Below are positions 1 to 6,320 of a stretch of 7,467 nt of DNA, piece by piece. The first letter of the stretch is position 1; every line of letters starts with the position of its first letter. The DNA is from an uncultured Bacillota bacterium (lineage in GTDB: Bacteria > Bacillota_I > Bacilli_A > RF39 > UBA660), in the NCBI GenBank assembly GCA_947176475.1, contig CAMWQX010000045.1, positions 1 to 7,467 on the forward strand, given 5' to 3'. Under the pieces are notes generated by a model. The model was not told the origin of the DNA and did not search any database. It worked only from the letters and a program-made list of their open reading frames with translations. The position numbers were made by a program, and so were the translations under genes.

Positions 1-127
1 ATATATATGGATCTGCAATGAATTTTTCTTTTCGTTCAATACCTTTAGCATCAAGTTCTTTGATTATTGCATATACCCAATTTATGTTTTCTTGATACAA
101 CATTTCTGTTAAACGATCAAAATTCAT
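1..127 (-). CDS. Hypothetical protein, 5' part only
   Basis: The reading frame is open on the minus strand from an ATG at 125-127 to the left edge, giving 42 codons. The protein begins MNFDRLTEMLYQENINWVYA and continues ELDAKGIERKEKF. It is predicted helical and soluble, with no signal peptide in the visible part. I do not recognise the family. A second in-frame ATG lies at 131-133, but the Shine-Dalgarno-like GAGAGG (about 135-140) would then be only one base away. It sits about 7 bases from the ATG at 127, which is therefore preferred. An extended -10 promoter lies just upstream, so this gene probably starts its own transcript rather than depending on the SDR gene behind it. The function cannot be inferred from this fragment. 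Confidence 0.65.
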   Translation of the reverse strand, partial: MNFDRLTEMLYQENINWVYAIIKELDAKGIERKEKFIADPYI

Positions 128-152
128 ATGCATACCTCTCTATTCTATAAAG

Positions 153-161
153 ATTATACCA
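153..161 (-). promoter_or_regulatory. Extended -10 promoter for the left-edge gene
   Basis: The minus strand reads TGGTATAAT, a perfect -10 hexamer with the TGn extension. The position 17 bases upstream (176-181) reads TTTTTA, a poor -35. Transcription would start near 146, leaving a leader of roughly 20 bases that carries the GAGAGG ribosome binding site. No clear terminator is visible between the SDR stop at 187 and this promoter, so some readthrough is possible. Confidence 0.55.
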
Positions 162-186
162 TATAATACTCGAAATAAAAAGGATA

Positions 187-987
187 TTATTGGAAGAAAT
201 CACGTCTTTTAAAACTTGCTGTCATAAAACGCATTGCTGCTCGACGATTAGTCAACCAAGCAAACTTAATATTATTCTTTTTATTATTAATAATTTTATC
301 AACCATAAACTCCGCTATAGTTTCTGGATAATCTCCTAATATGTTATAAACCTTTTTAGTTTTTTCATCTAATTCTATCTTTTCCCCATCACCTAAAGCT
401 GTCGTAATAAAGTTTGTTATCATAATACCAGGCGTAATTTTTCCAACTAAAACTGGACTATTCGTCTTTTCTACTTCATAAGCTAAAGCTTCAGTAAAAT
501 AAGTAATTGCTCTTTTCGAAGTTCCATATAAAGAAAGTCCTAAAATCTTGGCATCATTGCTACCATGCCCTTCGACGTTATATATCTGTCCACTTCCCTG
601 TTTATTCATAAATTCCATTATCAGTTTCGAACAAATAATACTTCCCTTTATATCAATATCAATTAATCTATCTATCGTGTTAAAATCCACTTCCCAAATT
701 GGCTTATTTGGTTGATTAACACCTGCATTATTAATCCATATATCTATACTATCAACATTCTTACTTATATCTTTTATCATCTTACTTACTTCATCACTAT
801 TTGTAATATCAACTTTATAAGTTAAAACCTTACCATCACCCTTAATTAATTTAAGATTATCATCGGCTTCTTTTAATGCCGATTCTGAAACATCACATAG
901 ACACACATTAAAATCTTTCTCTCTAAACATTCTTATCATGGCATAGCCAAATCCTCTTGCGCTTCCTGTTATAACTACTGTCTTCAT
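187..987 (-). CDS. Short-chain dehydrogenase/reductase (SDR), NYC1/NOL-like motif
   Basis: This is a 266-residue NAD(P)-dependent oxidoreductase of the classical SDR fold, a usual length for the family. The Rossmann glycine motif is TGSARGFG (residues 7-14), the cofactor-loop Asp is in CDV (D32), NNAG is at 86-89, and the active-site YxxxK is Y154/K158. D32 at the end of the second strand suggests NAD(H), whereas R11 in the glycine loop is more NADP-like, so cofactor preference is open. The usual catalytic Ser, about 13 residues before the Tyr, is not at its normal place (H141 is there). The stretch NVEGHGS (137-143) instead resembles the N-M-D-G-x-G-S stretch of plant chlorophyll b reductases (NYC1/NOL) and their bacterial relatives, where S143 may serve. 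The substrate is unknown. The start is well set: AGGAG at 994-998 lies 6 bases upstream. It appears to be a single-gene transcript diverging from the gene at 1085. Confidence 0.9.
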   Translation of the reverse strand: MKTVVITGSARGFGYAMIRMFREKDFNVCLCDVSESALKEADDNLKLIKGDGKVLTYKVDITNSDEVSKMIKDISKNVDSIDIWINNAGVNQPNKPIWEVDFNTIDRLIDIDIKGSIICSKLIMEFMNKQGSGQIYNVEGHGSNDAKILGLSLYGTSKRAITYFTEALAYEVEKTNSPVLVGKITPGIMITNFITTALGDGEKIELDEKTKKVYNILGDYPETIAEFMVDKIINNKKNNIKFAWLTNRRAAMRFMTASFKRRDFFQ

Positions 988-1012
988 CTTACTCTCCTAC
1001 CTTCTTAACTTA

Positions 1013-1021
1013 AGTATAACA
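1013..1021 (-). promoter_or_regulatory. Extended -10 promoter for the SDR gene
   Basis: The minus strand reads TGTTATACT, a -10 hexamer with one mismatch to TATAAT and a TGn extension. The -35 region 17 bases upstream (AGAAAT) is weak. It lies 25 bases before the SDR start codon. The spacer at 988-1084 is shared with a divergent promoter on the other strand, so one regulator could act on both genes, although no operator palindrome stands out. Confidence 0.45.
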
Positions 1022-1051
1022 CACTTAATTATATTATTTCTATTCTATTTA

Positions 1052-1060
1052 TGATATAAT
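1052..1060 (+). promoter_or_regulatory. Extended -10 promoter for the 1085 gene
   Basis: The plus strand reads TGATATAAT, a perfect -10 with the TGn extension and no convincing -35. The start codon is 25 bases downstream, with AAGAGG at 1071-1076 placed 8 bases before the ATG. Confidence 0.5.
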
Positions 1061-1084
1061 ATCAAAACAAAAGAGGTAATGTAG

Positions 1085-1897
1085 ATGGACAGATTTGACA
1101 GAAGTGATATAAAACACGATATCAACGTTAGTAAATTAGCCAATTTTAATCATATAATTGATTTTTCCATTACTTGTCTAAATGCCATTGTTCAAAGCAT
1201 TAAAGCATTTGGTATCAATAGCATTGCTACTAGAGAATCAATCCAATCATTTATTGAGTATCGAAAGTCATTAATTGCTGAAACTGCCATTTATAATTAT
1301 CTTTATCATCGTTTAAAAGTTGCAAAATACGATGCCGTAGACGAGTATTTACATAATATATTTGAACTAAGCGAAAATACATATAATTATTATGATGCAT
1401 ACCTAGAAGAAATCCTTGTAGCCTGCGATTTGAAGCAAGAACATCGCATAGTTAGGGAAAAGAAATCCTTTCAAACACTCATAGAAAGTAATGAATTTTT
1501 TGCCAAATTACTTGAAATCCTCATAGACGAAGACGCCATTCTTGCCTATCTTAAAGTTAGTAAAGAATTCATGGATTTCATAAATGAACATGATCTGCGA
1601 ACTATTTATATCGATTATAATGATGAATTGGAAAGAGAATTCATCGGTGTTAACTATAAATTAGATGAAAATGGCATTTTAAAAGACATCAAACTATTTG
1701 TTCCACCCATCATTGATTTAAATACAGCTCTTATTTATTGCCATACTGTTTCATCAGCTTTCGAACTTTATAAACTCCTAGGTAAAAAAGTCACACCAGA
1801 AGATGATGAAAGAATTCTAAAAACATCGGACATGCAAACCGAAATCTATGAAATACAATATCATGAAAAAGAACAAAAACTTCTACCATATAAGTAG
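1085..1897 (+). CDS. Hypothetical protein, 270 aa, unrecognised family
   Basis: This is the only plus-strand gene in the window, with AAGAGG placed 8 bases before the ATG. I do not recognise the family. The protein has no signal peptide or obvious transmembrane segment, so it is probably cytoplasmic. Residues 1-170 look almost entirely helical and are rich in Asp, Glu, Tyr and Ile. Residues 172-207 look like a short strand region (TIYIDYND, then GVNYKLDENGILKDIKLF), and a final helix follows around 211-234 (DLNTALIYCHTVSSAFELYK). The mixed hydrophobic and polar C-terminal helix and the preceding VPPIIDL are the parts most likely to be conserved. No catalytic motif, zinc site or nucleotide-binding loop is evident. 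It is flanked by a divergent SDR gene and a convergent RhuM-Fic remnant, so context gives no functional hint. Clean coding over 270 codons with its own promoter and RBS supports a real gene. Confidence 0.8.
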   Translation: MDRFDRSDIKHDINVSKLANFNHIIDFSITCLNAIVQSIKAFGINSIATRESIQSFIEYRKSLIAETAIYNYLYHRLKVAKYDAVDEYLHNIFELSENTYNYYDAYLEEILVACDLKQEHRIVREKKSFQTLIESNEFFAKLLEILIDEDAILAYLKVSKEFMDFINEHDLRTIYIDYNDELEREFIGVNYKLDENGILKDIKLFVPPIIDLNTALIYCHTVSSAFELYKLLGKKVTPEDDERILKTSDMQTEIYEIQYHEKEQKLLPYK

Positions 1898-1904
1898 TTT
1901 TTTT
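1875..1904. terminator. Weak, possibly bidirectional terminator
   Basis: AAAAACT at 1875-1881 pairs with AGTTTTT at 1896-1902. After one T-T mismatch, CT at 1883-1884 pairs with AG at 1893-1894, leaving an 8-base loop. A run of seven T follows the stop codon at 1895-1897. The stem is AT-rich and part of the T run is used in it, so strength is doubtful. It lies between two convergent genes, and the A tract on the left could serve the minus strand too. Confidence 0.35.
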
Positions 1905-1907
1905 ATT

Positions 1908-2308
1908 TTACTCAAAAAAAATCAATATTAAATCAATCATAATACTCTTTTCTTTCGGATTTGATTCAGCTATCAATATCGTTAGTGCTGTTAATGTATT
2001 ATTATCTATTACTTTTTCATTATCTTTATAAAGAATTCCATAATATTGTAAAAAGTAGATAAATAAAGTTGCTGCTATTCTCTTATTTCCATTCTTCCAC
2101 CTTCATTTTGAACTGTCGCAAAAAATGCGACAGTTGAATTGTCCAACTCTTCTTTTAAAGCATTATTTATATGTTTACCAATAGTTTTAACATCACGATC
2201 AAATAATTGAGACATCTGTTCCCTATTTAACCACACTGTCTCATCTTTCATATTTACTTCTAATTTTACTTCTTGATTATCAAATATAATTATTTCATTT
2301 TGTTCCAT
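1908..2308 (-). pseudogene. RhuM-Fic/Doc fusion gene, internally deleted and frameshifted
   Basis: The first 72 codons from the ATG at 2308 encode a RhuM-type N-terminal domain: VWLNREQMSQLFDRDVKTIG, then HINNALKEEL and FATVQNEGGR. This frame stops at 2075-2077 after 77 codons. From about 2092 the next frame is open and reads GNKRIAATLFIYFL, then DNNTLTALTILIAESNPKEK, ending in a TAA at 1908-1910. This is the C-terminal end of a Fic/Doc domain, including the GNKR half of the HxFx(D/E)GNxR motif. Full-length relatives have these parts in this order in one protein of about 330 residues (family knowledge). Roughly 200 central residues, covering the rest of RhuM, the linker and the Fic catalytic His, are missing here. 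The join is near 2088-2095. The RBS (GGAGGAG, 2314-2320) is intact, so a 77-residue stub could still be made. It is most likely a decayed accessory or toxin-like gene and cannot have Fic activity. Confidence 0.85.
2111..2135. repeat. Perfect 10-bp inverted repeat within the RhuM remnant
   Basis: AACTGTCGCA (2111-2120) and TGCGACAGTT (2126-2135) are exact reverse complements around a 5-base A loop. On the minus strand the hairpin encodes the mirror-like peptide TVAFFATV. The family motif (TVA-x-FATV) explains part of the symmetry, but an exact 10-bp match also needs matching codon choice. It would form a stable hairpin in mRNA or single-stranded DNA. Confidence 0.8.
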
Positions 2309-2378
2309 AATTTCTCCTCCTACCTTATATGTTCACGGTAAAATTTGAAATTACTTCTTTTTTCTTAAAATTCCCATC

Positions 2379-2405
2379 AAAAAAGAGGACATTTTCATCC
2401 TCTTT
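2379..2405 (-). terminator. Intrinsic terminator of the CYTH-ileS operon
   Basis: On the minus strand AAAGAGGA (2405-2398) pairs perfectly with TCCTCTTT (2389-2382) across an 8-base loop, followed by a T tract (2384-2379). The 5' arm begins inside the ileS stop codon. This is a standard Rho-independent terminator and separates the operon from the RhuM remnant downstream. Confidence 0.85.
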
Positions 2406-5400
2406 AATTTTTCTTTAAAGCCATCTTTACTTCATGTCCATTGATATCTGTAACTTCACCTTCATCACTTACATCAAAAGTAACAGCTAAAGTTTCTTCC
2501 ATAATATAATCTCTAAACATATCTAAAGCTTCATTTATATCCTTATCACCTTGATAAGTTAAATTAATTCTATCAGTTATCTCAAGACCACTAGTCTTTC
2601 TTAAATTTTGCACCTTTGATACGAATTCGCGTGCCATACCTTCTAAGATTAAGTCTCTCGTCAACTCCGTATTTAGGATAATAAACTTGTTATTTTCCAT
2701 ACCAACATTAAATCCTTCTTTGCTTGAGAATTTAACATCAACCATATCTGGAGTAATATCAAGTCTTCCACCATCAAAGTCAATTGTAATAGTTTCACCC
2801 TTTAATACTAAATCTAGATTTTCTCCATCTAAATCAGCTAAAACTGCTTGATATTCTTTCATCTTAGAACCTATCTTAGCTCCACAAACCTTGAAATTTG
2901 GTTTTATTGTAAAGTCCATATATTTAGATAAATCTTCAACATATGTTACCTTTTTAACATTTAATTCTTCATTAATTAAACTTACTAAATCTCCTAAAAT
3001 TGCTTCATACTTCCCATCAATTAAACATTCAGCAATTGGCTGTCTAACCTTTATCTTTGTCTCTTCTCTTACATAACGTCCTGTCGAAATTAAATCTCTG
3101 ACTAAATCCATCTTAACTTCAATTTCATCATTAAATAGAGATTCATCATACTTAGGGAAATCTGCTAAATGAACAGATTCTTCTAAAGTTAAGTTCTTAT
3201 AAATTTCCTCTGTTGTATAAGGAATAACTGGAGCACATATCTTACATAGCCCAACTAATACTTCATAAGTAGTCATATAAACAGACTTCTTAGAATCATC
3301 CAGTTCACTACTCCAAAATCTATTTCTATTACGTCTAATATACCAATTAGATAAATCATCAGAAACAAATGAAGTAACTGCTTTAACAACCTCATTTAAA
3401 TCATATTTATCATAAGACTCTGTAACACTTTTCAATAATTTATGATACTTACTTAATAACCATTTATCAATATCTTCACGTTTTTCATAAGGAACATTGC
3501 ATTCATCAATATCAATTCCATCCGTATTAGCATACATTTGGAAGAATGAATAAGTATTCTTAAATGGATTAAAGAACTTCGAATGTACTTCCTTAACTCC
3601 TGCATCATCATATTTTAAAGGTGTCCATACAGGTGATGCATAGAACATATACCAACGGACATTATCAGCTCCATATTGTGTCAAAGCCACTGTTGGATCG
3701 ACAACATTTCCCGTTGATTTACTCATCTTCTTACCATATTGATCTAAGACCATATCATTAACGACAACATTCCTAAAACTTGACTCTCCTGAAATAATTG
3801 TTGAAATTACTAAAAGAACATAGAACCAACCTCTTGTTTGATCTAATCCCTCGGCAATAAAATCAGCTGGGAATTGACTTTCAAATAATTCTTTATTTTC
3901 AAAAGGATAATGGAATTGAGCATATGGCATAGATCCTGAATCAAACCAAACATCTAATACATCTTTTACTCTTGTCATTTTGCCATTACATTTATCACAT
4001 TTTAGATGAATATCATCAACATAAGGACGATGTAATTCCATTTCTTTAACATTTACATCTTCCATAACCATGCTTTGAAGTTCATCTAATGAACCTACAA
4101 CATGCTTTTCTCCACAATCTTCACATATCCAAATAGGAAGTGGGCATCCCCAATAACGGTTTCTTGAAATTCCCCAATCAACCATATTTTCTAGCCAATT
4201 TGAAAATCTCTTCGTACCAACATATTCTGGATACCAATTAATCTTATTATTAGCTTCAATAATTTTATCCTTATAAGCTGTTGTTTTAACATACCAAGCA
4301 GGTTTTGGATAGCTAATTAATGGTGAATGACATCTCCAACAATGTGGATAATCATGGTTAATCTTAATTTTCTTAAATAATTTATCATTTTCTTTTAACC
4401 ATTTAATTATTTCTATTTCTAGTTCTGAATCTGTTACTAATCTACCCTTCCAAGGTCCTTCCGTATAACATCCATCTAAACCAACAGGGTTAACAAAACC
4501 AATTTCATTTTCCTGACATACTCGGTTATCATCAGCACCATAAGCCGGAGCAATGTGAACGATACCAGTACCATCTTCGGCTGTAACATAATTATCAGCA
4601 ATTACTTCATGAGCTTTGCCATCTACTGTAACAAAAGGCATTAATTGTTCATATTTTATGCCGACTAATTCACTACCTTTATAAGTTTCTAATACTTCAA
4701 ATTCACTACCTAATACTTTTTCAGCCAAACTCTCAGCTAAGATAAATTTATATCCTTGACTATTAACCTTTATATAAGTTAAATCGGGATTAACACATAT
4801 TGCCACATTGGCCATTAAAGTCCAAGGAGTTGTCGTCCAAGCAAGGAAGTATACATCTTCATCAACCTTTTTTAATGGAACTATAACAGTATTAACTGAA
4901 GTCTCTTCATAACCTTGAGATACTTCATTTGCCGATAATTCCGTTCCACATCTAGGACAATACCACAATACTTTATTACCATGATAGATTAGTCCTTTTT
5001 TATCCATTTCTTTGATAATCCACCATTCAGATTCAATAAATTCATTGCTACAAGTAACATAAGGATGTTCACAATCGATAAATTGCCCCATCATATCTGT
5101 AACTTGATTTATTTCATCAATATTTAAAGCTGTCGCCTTATTGCATTCCTTACAGAAGTTTTCAACACCAAATTCTTCAATATCCGCTTTTGTCTTAAAT
5201 CCTAACTTTTTCTCAACATTAACTTCAATTGGAAGACCATGCGTATCAAGACCTATTTTTCTTAAAATACGATATCCTTGCATTGTCTTATACTTACAAA
5301 AAGTATCTTTAATAGCTTTAGCTAAAACATGATGAATACCTGGTTTGGCATTGGCATAAATTGGACCATCATAGAAAACCCAATCTTCGTTATTCTTTCT

Positions 5401-5505
5401 ATTTTCAATTGTCTTATTTAAAATATCTTGTTTTTTCCATTCAGCTAAAATACTTGATTCAACCTCATGAACACTTCTCTTATCTAATTCTTTAAAATTT
5501 TTCAT
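2404..5505 (-). CDS. ileS: Isoleucyl-tRNA synthetase, type 2 (IleRS2), GXHH signature
   Basis: This cytoplasmic class I enzyme charges tRNA-Ile with isoleucine using ATP. At 1033 residues it has the size and motifs of the eukaryote-like, mupirocin-tolerant IleRS2 group. Landmarks in order: the signature region GPIYANAKPGIHH (47-59); a zinc pair C183/C186; the CP1 editing domain with WTTTPWT (223-229) and HIAPAYGADD (317-326), including the editing Asp; a second pair C389/C392; WGISRNRYWG (444-453); Cys pairs C461/C464 and C503/C506; WFDSG (530-534); KMSKS (593-597); and the anticodon-binding region from about 680, with WYIRRNRNRFW at 721-731. The editing site looks intact. The unusual feature is GIHH (56-59) where HXGH is normal, with GPI instead of the common GPP just before it. 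The start at 5505 has GAGGAGG 7 bases upstream and overlaps the CYTH stop by one base. Expression should follow the T-box upstream of the CYTH gene. Its own terminator follows at 2379. Confidence 0.97.
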   Translation of the reverse strand: MKNFKELDKRSVHEVESSILAEWKKQDILNKTIENRKNNEDWVFYDGPIYANAKPGIHHVLAKAIKDTFCKYKTMQGYRILRKIGLDTHGLPIEVNVEKKLGFKTKADIEEFGVENFCKECNKATALNIDEINQVTDMMGQFIDCEHPYVTCSNEFIESEWWIIKEMDKKGLIYHGNKVLWYCPRCGTELSANEVSQGYEETSVNTVIVPLKKVDEDVYFLAWTTTPWTLMANVAICVNPDLTYIKVNSQGYKFILAESLAEKVLGSEFEVLETYKGSELVGIKYEQLMPFVTVDGKAHEVIADNYVTAEDGTGIVHIAPAYGADDNRVCQENEIGFVNPVGLDGCYTEGPWKGRLVTDSELEIEIIKWLKENDKLFKKIKINHDYPHCWRCHSPLISYPKPAWYVKTTAYKDKIIEANNKINWYPEYVGTKRFSNWLENMVDWGISRNRYWGCPLPIWICEDCGEKHVVGSLDELQSMVMEDVNVKEMELHRPYVDDIHLKCDKCNGKMTRVKDVLDVWFDSGSMPYAQFHYPFENKELFESQFPADFIAEGLDQTRGWFYVLLVISTIISGESSFRNVVVNDMVLDQYGKKMSKSTGNVVDPTVALTQYGADNVRWYMFYASPVWTPLKYDDAGVKEVHSKFFNPFKNTYSFFQMYANTDGIDIDECNVPYEKREDIDKWLLSKYHKLLKSVTESYDKYDLNEVVKAVTSFVSDDLSNWYIRRNRNRFWSSELDDSKKSVYMTTYEVLVGLCKICAPVIPYTTEEIYKNLTLEESVHLADFPKYDESLFNDEIEVKMDLVRDLISTGRYVREETKIKVRQPIAECLIDGKYEAILGDLVSLINEELNVKKVTYVEDLSKYMDFTIKPNFKVCGAKIGSKMKEYQAVLADLDGENLDLVLKGETITIDFDGGRLDITPDMVDVKFSSKEGFNVGMENNKFIILNTELTRDLILEGMAREFVSKVQNLRKTSGLEITDRINLTYQGDKDINEALDMFRDYIMEETLAVTFDVSDEGEVTDINGHEVKMALKKN

Positions 5506-6047
5506 TATTTTTCCTCCTCTTCATTAAAACTTAAATCTTTTATTTCTTCTATTCCATAATGTCTATATATACTATCAACATCTAATGTTACTATGCGAGA
5601 TTCATCTATCTCGAGCTTCTTAAGCATATTCAAGACACTTTCTTCACTCTTTCCTTCAATTTCCATATACTCTGGAATTAAAGGCCAATGATCTAAATCA
5701 AATTCAACATCATCGAGAATATATTGAACACGTTTATTTTGTTGAAATCCCTTATTCTTATATCCCAGATTTTCTAGCAAAAGATTAGTCTTTTTAAAAT
5801 CACTTACTTCAATCTCAATTTCTTTCATTCCATCAATCGTCTTAGCTTCTAAATCTTTAATTGTTAAAGTTGTCTTTGTACCATTTGTTCTAAGTCTAAT
5901 CCACTTATGATCATCTTTAGGTATGACATCATAAATATATCTTTCTTGTAAAGCATCCATTGTTTTTTTTGCACCTAACTCCTCCAACTTTTTAACAATC
6001 TCATCATGATCAATTTCTAATATCCGAATTTCATACTCAGTCTTCAT
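5505..6047 (-). CDS. CYTH-domain (triphosphate tunnel) protein
   Basis: This 180-residue protein belongs to the CYTH/triphosphate tunnel metalloenzyme superfamily, often labelled class IV adenylate cyclase or CyaB-like. It opens with the ExExR/K signature (E4, E6, R8 in TEYEIRIL). The alternating charged residues expected to line a beta tunnel follow: R51 and R53 (WIRLR), K58, K64 (TIK), E76/E78/E80 (EIEIE), K105/R106, E115/D117/D119 (EFDLD), and E129/E131 (MEIEG). Known members bind metal ions and act on triphosphates (inorganic triphosphate, thiamine triphosphate, ATP); the substrate here cannot be told from sequence. The acidic C-terminal tail NEEEEK doubles as the ileS ribosome binding site. 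The start is supported by AAGGAG at 6055-6060, 7 bases upstream. It is the first gene of the T-box operon, directly before ileS, so it should be induced by isoleucine starvation. Confidence 0.9.
   Translation of the reverse strand: MKTEYEIRILEIDHDEIVKKLEELGAKKTMDALQERYIYDVIPKDDHKWIRLRTNGTKTTLTIKDLEAKTIDGMKEIEIEVSDFKKTNLLLENLGYKNKGFQQNKRVQYILDDVEFDLDHWPLIPEYMEIEGKSEESVLNMLKKLEIDESRIVTLDVDSIYRHYGIEEIKDLSFNEEEEK
5513..5519 (-). promoter_or_regulatory. ileS ribosome binding site inside the CYTH gene
   Basis: GAGGAGG on the minus strand lies within the last Glu codons of the CYTH gene, 7 bases before the ileS ATG. Stop and start share a base in TAATG (5507-5503), so ribosomes finishing CYTH are placed to reinitiate on ileS. 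Confidence 0.8.
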
Positions 6048-6064
6048 GCCAATTCTCCTTTAAA

Positions 6065-6125
6065 TAAAAAAACTCATAAATTAAAGGACGAGTTATACCC
6101 GTGGTACCACCTTAATTCATGAGTT
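6065..6125 (-). terminator. T-box regulatory terminator hairpin
   Basis: The strand from 6125 to 6110 (AACTCATGAATTAAGG) pairs with 6087-6071 (CCTTTAATTTATGAGTT), with one wobble pair and one bulged base, followed by seven T (6072-6066). The 5' arm includes the start of the T-box sequence, so this hairpin and the antiterminator exclude each other. It ends 18 bases before the CYTH start codon. Confidence 0.9.
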
Positions 6126-6280
6126 ATTCATGCACTTATTCTCTTAACGCGAGTAACGTATTTAGATTATCCCTAAATCACATCAGAAGTGATCCATAAA
6201 TAATTCCTCTTATCTGCTTTCACCAAATACAGACTCTCTTTAAAGATTCCTTATTTAACGTCTTCATCAATTGCTTTACA
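6065..6280 (-). ncRNA. T-box riboswitch leader, isoleucine type
   Basis: This leader senses uncharged tRNA and controls the CYTH-ileS operon. The T-box sequence AAGGTGGTACCACGG is at 6113-6099. Its UGGU bulge is complementary to an ACCA tRNA end, fitting the A73 discriminator of tRNA-Ile. The antiterminator is readable: AAGG pairs with CCUU, UGGUACC forms the bulge, and ACGGG pairs with CUCGU. Stem I lies near 6190-6265, with the AGAGAG and TTTGGTGAAAGC elements typical of its upper part. TAAATAA pairs with TTATTTA above the probable specifier loop, in which GGATCACTTC places AUC (6193-6191), an Ile codon, before the expected purine. ATTTAG and CTAAAT (about 6179-6161) probably form stem III. 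The specifier assignment is manual and tentative, but codon, discriminator and downstream gene all agree. The 5' end is set from the promoter at 6287-6315. Confidence 0.92.
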
Positions 6281-6286
6281 CGTTTA

Positions 6287-6315
6287 ATTATATGTTCTAA
6301 CTATTAATTTGTCAA
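6287..6315 (-). promoter_or_regulatory. Perfect consensus promoter of the T-box-CYTH-ileS operon
   Basis: On the minus strand TTGACA (6315-6310), a 17-base spacer and TATAAT (6292-6287) match the housekeeping sigma consensus exactly. The -35 box lies only 5 bases beyond the stop codon of the upstream gene. Transcription should start near 6280, giving a leader of about 230 bases. A maximal promoter fits control by the downstream T-box rather than at initiation. Confidence 0.9.
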
Positions 6316-6320
6316 TATTA

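Noticed and set aside
2075..2308. An intact small RhuM gene of 77 codons
   Set aside because: Homology continues in another frame to 1908 as a Fic/Doc tail, so it is the 5' part of a broken larger gene.
2891..3076. Plus-strand reading frame of 61 codons
   Set aside because: It lies wholly antisense within ileS, has no RBS, and its peptide resembles no family; it is a shadow frame.
5141..5332. Plus-strand reading frame of 63 codons
   Set aside because: It is antisense to the conserved N-terminal part of ileS, which explains the open frame; no promoter or RBS.
6176..6194. Hairpin ATCAC/GTGAT in the leader as a separate element
   Set aside because: It would occlude the probable specifier codon and conflicts with the T-box stem I reading; at most an alternative fold.
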